7,818 nucleotides of DNA from an uncultured Spirochaetaceae bacterium. Lineage in GTDB: Bacteria; Spirochaetota; Spirochaetia; Sphaerochaetales; Sphaerochaetaceae. Position numbers and translations under genes: made by a program. Below the pieces are notes generated by a model. The model was not told where the DNA came from, made no database searches, and saw only the letters and a list, made by a program, of their open reading frames with translations. Shown here piece by piece: positions 6,136-7,818 of the stretch (within the stretch, counting starts at the first letter, position 1; each line of letters opens with the position of its first letter). The stretch covers positions 1 through 7,818 of the forward strand of contig CAMKPI010000073.1 of NCBI GenBank assembly GCA_946414625.1, given 5' to 3'.

Positions 6136-6169
6136 ACCCCAAAGCCCGCCGGAAAGGGTCGCCGCAGGA

Positions 6170-7228
6170 TTATTTCCGCTTTTTGCTTCCGACAAAACCC
6201 ACAACCAAAAGAAAAACGATTATCAGAACAATCGCGATCTTTCCCGTATTGGCAGGTCCGTTTTCCGTTGCATTTCCAACCAGCTTGAAGTTATGCGCCG
6301 CAGCCGCGCCGATGAACATGCCAACCACTGAGAGGGCACTGTCCGTATTGCCCTCGCCCGCCAGGATCAGCTGCCTCAACGGACAGCCGCCCAAAAGCAC
6401 CGATCCGAGACCCACAACGAACATCCCAAGGAAGTTCCACAGGTGCGCCGTATGAGCCACAGGCTGACCCTCGAAACCAAGCTTAAAGTTTCCAGTTGCG
6501 AGGTTCATCACAAGAGCGGAGACGAAAATCGCCACAAATCCGGAAAGAAGCGTCCAGTCGTGAATCAGGAACACGTCGCGAATTCCACCAGCCATGCAAA
6601 GCCTCGACTTCTGGCAGAGCACACCGACCAAAAGACCTGCCACAAGCGAATATACGATGGCAGCATGCATGCTACCCGGTCCTTTTGCGGAGAATGCAAA
6701 AAGAGACGGCACACAGAGGGTCAGTACGAGCAAGAGGGCATTCACACCAGGAAGAGACATACCTTCGATGGCATTCTGCTCCTGATACCGACCAAGGTTG
6801 AAGCCTTTGTTCAGAAACACACAGCCGCATCCAATGCCTGCGATGAAACCGAACAGGGCAACAAGCGCGTTCAGGTCTCCGCCGGCAAGGCGCAGAATCA
6901 TTCTAAACGGACAGCCAAGGAACATCAGGGCACCGATCATCACACAGAAGCCTATGCAAAGTCGGATCATCGGGGAGCTGCCGCCGCGAGGCTTAAATTC
7001 CCCCGAGGCAAGGCTTATGACGAACGAACCCAGCACAAGACCGATTATCTCGGGCCGCACATACTGCACAACTGCCGCGCTGTGCATCTTTGTTGCGCCT
7101 GCAATATCCCTAATGAAGCATGCAATACAAAAACCCATGTTCTTCGGATTTCCAAGAAGAACAAGACCCGCCGCTATCACGCCTATCAAGAGGCCTGATA
7201 AAACCAGTATTCTTTTTTCTTTAGCCAT
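6170..7228 (-). CDS. yedE: YedE, YeeE/YedE-family selenium-linked membrane transporter
   Basis: This 352-residue integral membrane protein of the YeeE/YedE (sulfur transport) family is the form that co-occurs with selD and yedF and is proposed to import a selenium compound. It has many hydrophobic helices and a clear internal duplication. Half one carries GFCIACFIRD (C34, C37) and LGCPFRMILRLAGGDLNA (C106). Half two carries CQKSRLCMAGGIRD (C205, C211) and LGGCPLRQLILAGEGNTDS (C282). Such paired cysteines line the pore in the thiosulfate transporter of the same family. The ATG at 7228 gives MAKEKRILVL followed at once by the first helix; upstream in-frame residues do not resemble the family. 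There is no Shine-Dalgarno sequence, and the -10 box lies 7 nt upstream, so the mRNA may be leaderless. About 300 bp of repeats separate it from yedF, so co-transcription is possible but not assured. Confidence 0.92.
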   Translation of the reverse strand: MAKEKRILVLSGLLIGVIAAGLVLLGNPKNMGFCIACFIRDIAGATKMHSAAVVQYVRPEIIGLVLGSFVISLASGEFKPRGGSSPMIRLCIGFCVMIGALMFLGCPFRMILRLAGGDLNALVALFGFIAGIGCGCVFLNKGFNLGRYQEQNAIEGMSLPGVNALLLVLTLCVPSLFAFSAKGPGSMHAAIVYSLVAGLLVGVLCQKSRLCMAGGIRDVFLIHDWTLLSGFVAIFVSALVMNLATGNFKLGFEGQPVAHTAHLWNFLGMFVVGLGSVLLGGCPLRQLILAGEGNTDSALSVVGMFIGAAAAHNFKLVGNATENGPANTGKIAIVLIIVFLLVVGFVGSKKRK

Positions 7229-7235
7229 AGGACTG

Positions 7236-7264
7236 ATTTTACAGCAACAAATTCTCTTATTCAA
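7236..7264 (-). promoter_or_regulatory. Probable yedE promoter, leaderless arrangement
   Basis: Read on the minus strand: -35 TTGAAT (7264-7259, 4 of 6 consensus), 17-bp spacer, -10 TAAAAT (7241-7236, 5 of 6), then 7 nt (CAGTCCT) to the ATG. The spacing is the same as for the lipoprotein gene at 1748. Confidence 0.7.
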
Positions 7265-7270
7265 ACAAAT

Positions 7271-7314
7271 TTCGTCACACCGTGTTGTATAAATAAACAA
7301 TACGATGTGACGAA
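7271..7314. promoter_or_regulatory. Large inverted repeat upstream of the yedE promoter, candidate operator
   Basis: The left arm TTCGTCACACCGTGTTGT (7271-7288) and right arm ACAATACGATGTGACGAA (7297-7314) pair at 16 of 18 positions around an AT-only centre, ATAAATAA. It ends 6 bp before the yedE -35 box, with its centre about 64 bp before the expected start, which suits an activator site. As RNA from the minus strand it would form a 17-of-18-bp hairpin (one wobble) 87 nt after the dehydrogenase stop, so it could instead be that gene's terminator; the following tract (AATTTGTTTG) is a poor U-run. Confidence 0.7.
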
Positions 7315-7400
7315 TTACTAGTAAATTCAACCTATCCGCGCCGGTCATGTCCTGAAAACAAAGCCATACAACCGGCAAAATAAGCCCTGTATTCCTGTTT

Positions 7401-7818
7401 TCAGAGGCTTTCTTTCAGTATCCTTACAACCTCGTCCCTAGTGAGAGTCTTATAGCCCCCGTTCAGAATGATAGTTCCGTCCGCGATGCCCTCTATCATG
7501 TCCGCCGTCACTCCGACATCGGAGAGGCGCATCGCAAGACCGAGACGACGCATCCAGCTCTCCATGGCGAGAAGCCCCGCGCGGGCGACCTCCTCATCTG
7601 TCTTACCATCCGGATTCACTGCCCAGACCTCGGTAGCGAATCTCCTGAATTTCCATAGCCCAAAGGGCATAATATAGTGATAATACGGCAGAGAAACCGC
7701 GGAAAGCGTCATACCGTGGGTCGCGTCGGTATATGCGCCAACTGCCTGACCGAGCATGTGAACCATCCAGTCTGTCGTCTTCCCCTTTGAAATAAGGGTG
7801 TTCAGAGCCCAGGTCGCC
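7401..7818 (-). CDS. Iron-containing alcohol dehydrogenase, C-terminal part (cut by the window edge)
   Basis: The visible 138 residues are the C-terminal helical domain of a group III, metal-dependent NAD(P)H alcohol dehydrogenase of the butanol dehydrogenase/YqhD kind. VHMLGQ (H20 of the fragment) and GAYTDATHG (H34), 14 residues apart, match two of the usual metal-ligand histidines; the other ligands and the nucleotide-binding domain lie beyond position 7818. The frame is open to the edge (ATWALNTLISKGKTTDW precedes the first Met), so that Met is not the start. The tail GGYKTLTRDEVVRILKESL is typical and apparently complete. Substrate cannot be assigned. It is on the same strand as yedE but 172 bp away, with a hairpin and a yedE promoter between, so it is probably a separate unit. 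Confidence 0.92.
   Translation of the reverse strand, partial: ATWALNTLISKGKTTDWMVHMLGQAVGAYTDATHGMTLSAVSLPYYHYIMPFGLWKFRRFATEVWAVNPDGKTDEEVARAGLLAMESWMRRLGLAMRLSDVGVTADMIEGIADGTIILNGGYKTLTRDEVVRILKESL

Noticed and set aside
5928..6455. 175-residue plus-strand frame with a repeated RFARIR motif
   Set aside because: It is antisense to the 3' end of yedE and otherwise a translation of the 21-bp repeats, with no ribosome-binding site.

Overview
The window is bacterial DNA of moderate GC content (about half by eye). It holds one complete tRNA gene and eight protein genes, one of them cut by the right edge; the start of the first is uncertain. I cannot name the organism with confidence. A lipoprotein with a relaxed lipobox, a tRNA gene without an encoded CCA, and a selenium gene set of the YedE/YedF/DUF3343 type would fit a Treponema-like spirochaete or another anaerobe. 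That is a guess from context, not from a diagnostic sequence.

Layout. (1) Positions 1-1116 (+): an RluA-type pseudouridine synthase whose C-terminal part carries an insert of about 110 residues, built from 30-bp (10-residue) tandem units. (2) Positions 1117-1740: degenerate tandem repeats, then a compact tRNA-Phe(GAA) unit with a near-consensus promoter and an intrinsic terminator, then more repeats and a second strong promoter. (3) Positions 1748-4406 (+): a predicted lipoprotein of unknown function, a DUF3343 putative Se/S carrier, and a class V cysteine desulfurase/selenocysteine lyase-like enzyme. (4) Positions 4477-7228 (-), convergent with block 3: selD and a short yedF as an overlapping pair, then a repeat-filled gap of about 300 bp, then yedE, a YeeE/YedE-family membrane protein, with its own promoter and a large inverted repeat upstream. 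(5) Positions 7401-7818 (-): the C-terminal end of an iron-containing alcohol dehydrogenase.

How the genes work together. YedE is a candidate selenium importer. The desulfurase could release Se or S from (seleno)cysteine. YedF (TusA fold, CPxP) and DUF3343 are candidate chalcogen carriers. SelD makes selenophosphate. The enzymes that use selenophosphate (SelA/SelB, SelU or the Se-molybdenum hydroxylase genes) are not in the window, so the end use of the selenium is open.

The most unusual aspects are these: short-period tandem repeats occur in most gaps and inside rluA; two promoters place the -10 box exactly 7 nt before an ATG that lacks a Shine-Dalgarno sequence, which suggests leaderless mRNAs; and an 18-bp-arm palindrome lies just upstream of the yedE promoter.
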